Shown here piece after piece: positions 31,197 to 31,212 of a stretch of DNA of 31,212 nucleotides. The DNA is taken from positions 164,437 through 195,648 of the forward strand of contig NZ_GG695973.1 of the NCBI RefSeq assembly GCF_000159955.1, written 5' to 3'. The first letter of the stretch is position 1, and the number at the start of each line of letters is the position of its first letter. The position numbers and the translations under genes are program-made. Below the pieces are notes generated by a model that made no database searches, was not told the DNA's origin, and saw nothing but the letters and a program-made list of their open reading frames with translations. The stretch is from Paenibacillus sp. oral taxon 786 str. D14 (GTDB lineage: Bacteria > Bacillota > Bacilli > Paenibacillales > Paenibacillaceae).

Positions 31197-31212
31197 TGCA
31201 CCTACCAACCAT

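Overview
The window looks like a chromosomal carbohydrate-catabolism island from a Gram-positive member of the Bacillota, most likely Paenibacillaceae. The evidence is strong GGAGG-type ribosome binding sites, CcpA-type cre-like sites, LutABC lactate oxidation, a RhaEW fusion enzyme, YesM/YesN-type two-component control of a CUT1 ABC importer without its own ATPase, and a TxpA-like holin-type mini-toxin. No sequence search was run; family names rest on recognisable motifs, length and context.

Layout. Positions 1-458 hold no convincing gene but contain several degenerate copies of an AACGGAC-type repeat. Positions 459-4150 are a leftward rhaB-rhaA-rhaD operon (kinase, isomerase, aldolase). It diverges from a DeoR-family regulator (4407-5162) over overlapping promoters. 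Positions 5184-10333 are a second leftward rhamnose unit: rhaEW (aldolase plus lactaldehyde dehydrogenase fusion) followed by lutA-lutB-lutC, which together could take rhamnulose-1-phosphate through L-lactaldehyde and L-lactate to pyruvate. A non-coding stretch with a degenerate 7-bp tandem repeat follows. Positions 10837-13280 are an SDR, aldo/keto reductase and ThuA-like unit with a cre-like site over its promoter. Positions 13405-17932 are a leftward fucI-fucA-fucK-fucU operon in which the kinase is split by a perfect 7-bp tandem duplication.

Positions 18145-19357 hold two damaged regulators facing each other: an AraC-type protein and a YesN-type response regulator. Both lack their C-terminal DNA-binding domains at one junction, and the response regulator also has a 1-nt frameshift. 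Positions 19347-25661 are a histidine kinase, two ABC permeases, a lipoprotein binding protein and a GH130 glycoside phosphorylase. Positions 25866-30556 are a five-gene operon for an amino-sugar acid: deacetylase-like amidohydrolase, DgaE-like ammonia lyase, DgaF-like KDGP aldolase, KdgK-like kinase and GntR regulator. The right end (30849-31196) carries a small type I toxin-antitoxin module with convergent toxin and antisense RNA.

The most interesting signal is a 35-bp direct-repeat box in front of three transcription units (binding protein, GH130 enzyme, amino-sugar-acid operon). In all three it lies exactly 21 bp from a -10 hexamer that has no -35 match. This looks like the binding site of an AraC-type activator, perhaps the very response regulator that is broken here, and it ties uptake, phosphorolysis and amino-sugar-acid breakdown into one regulon.
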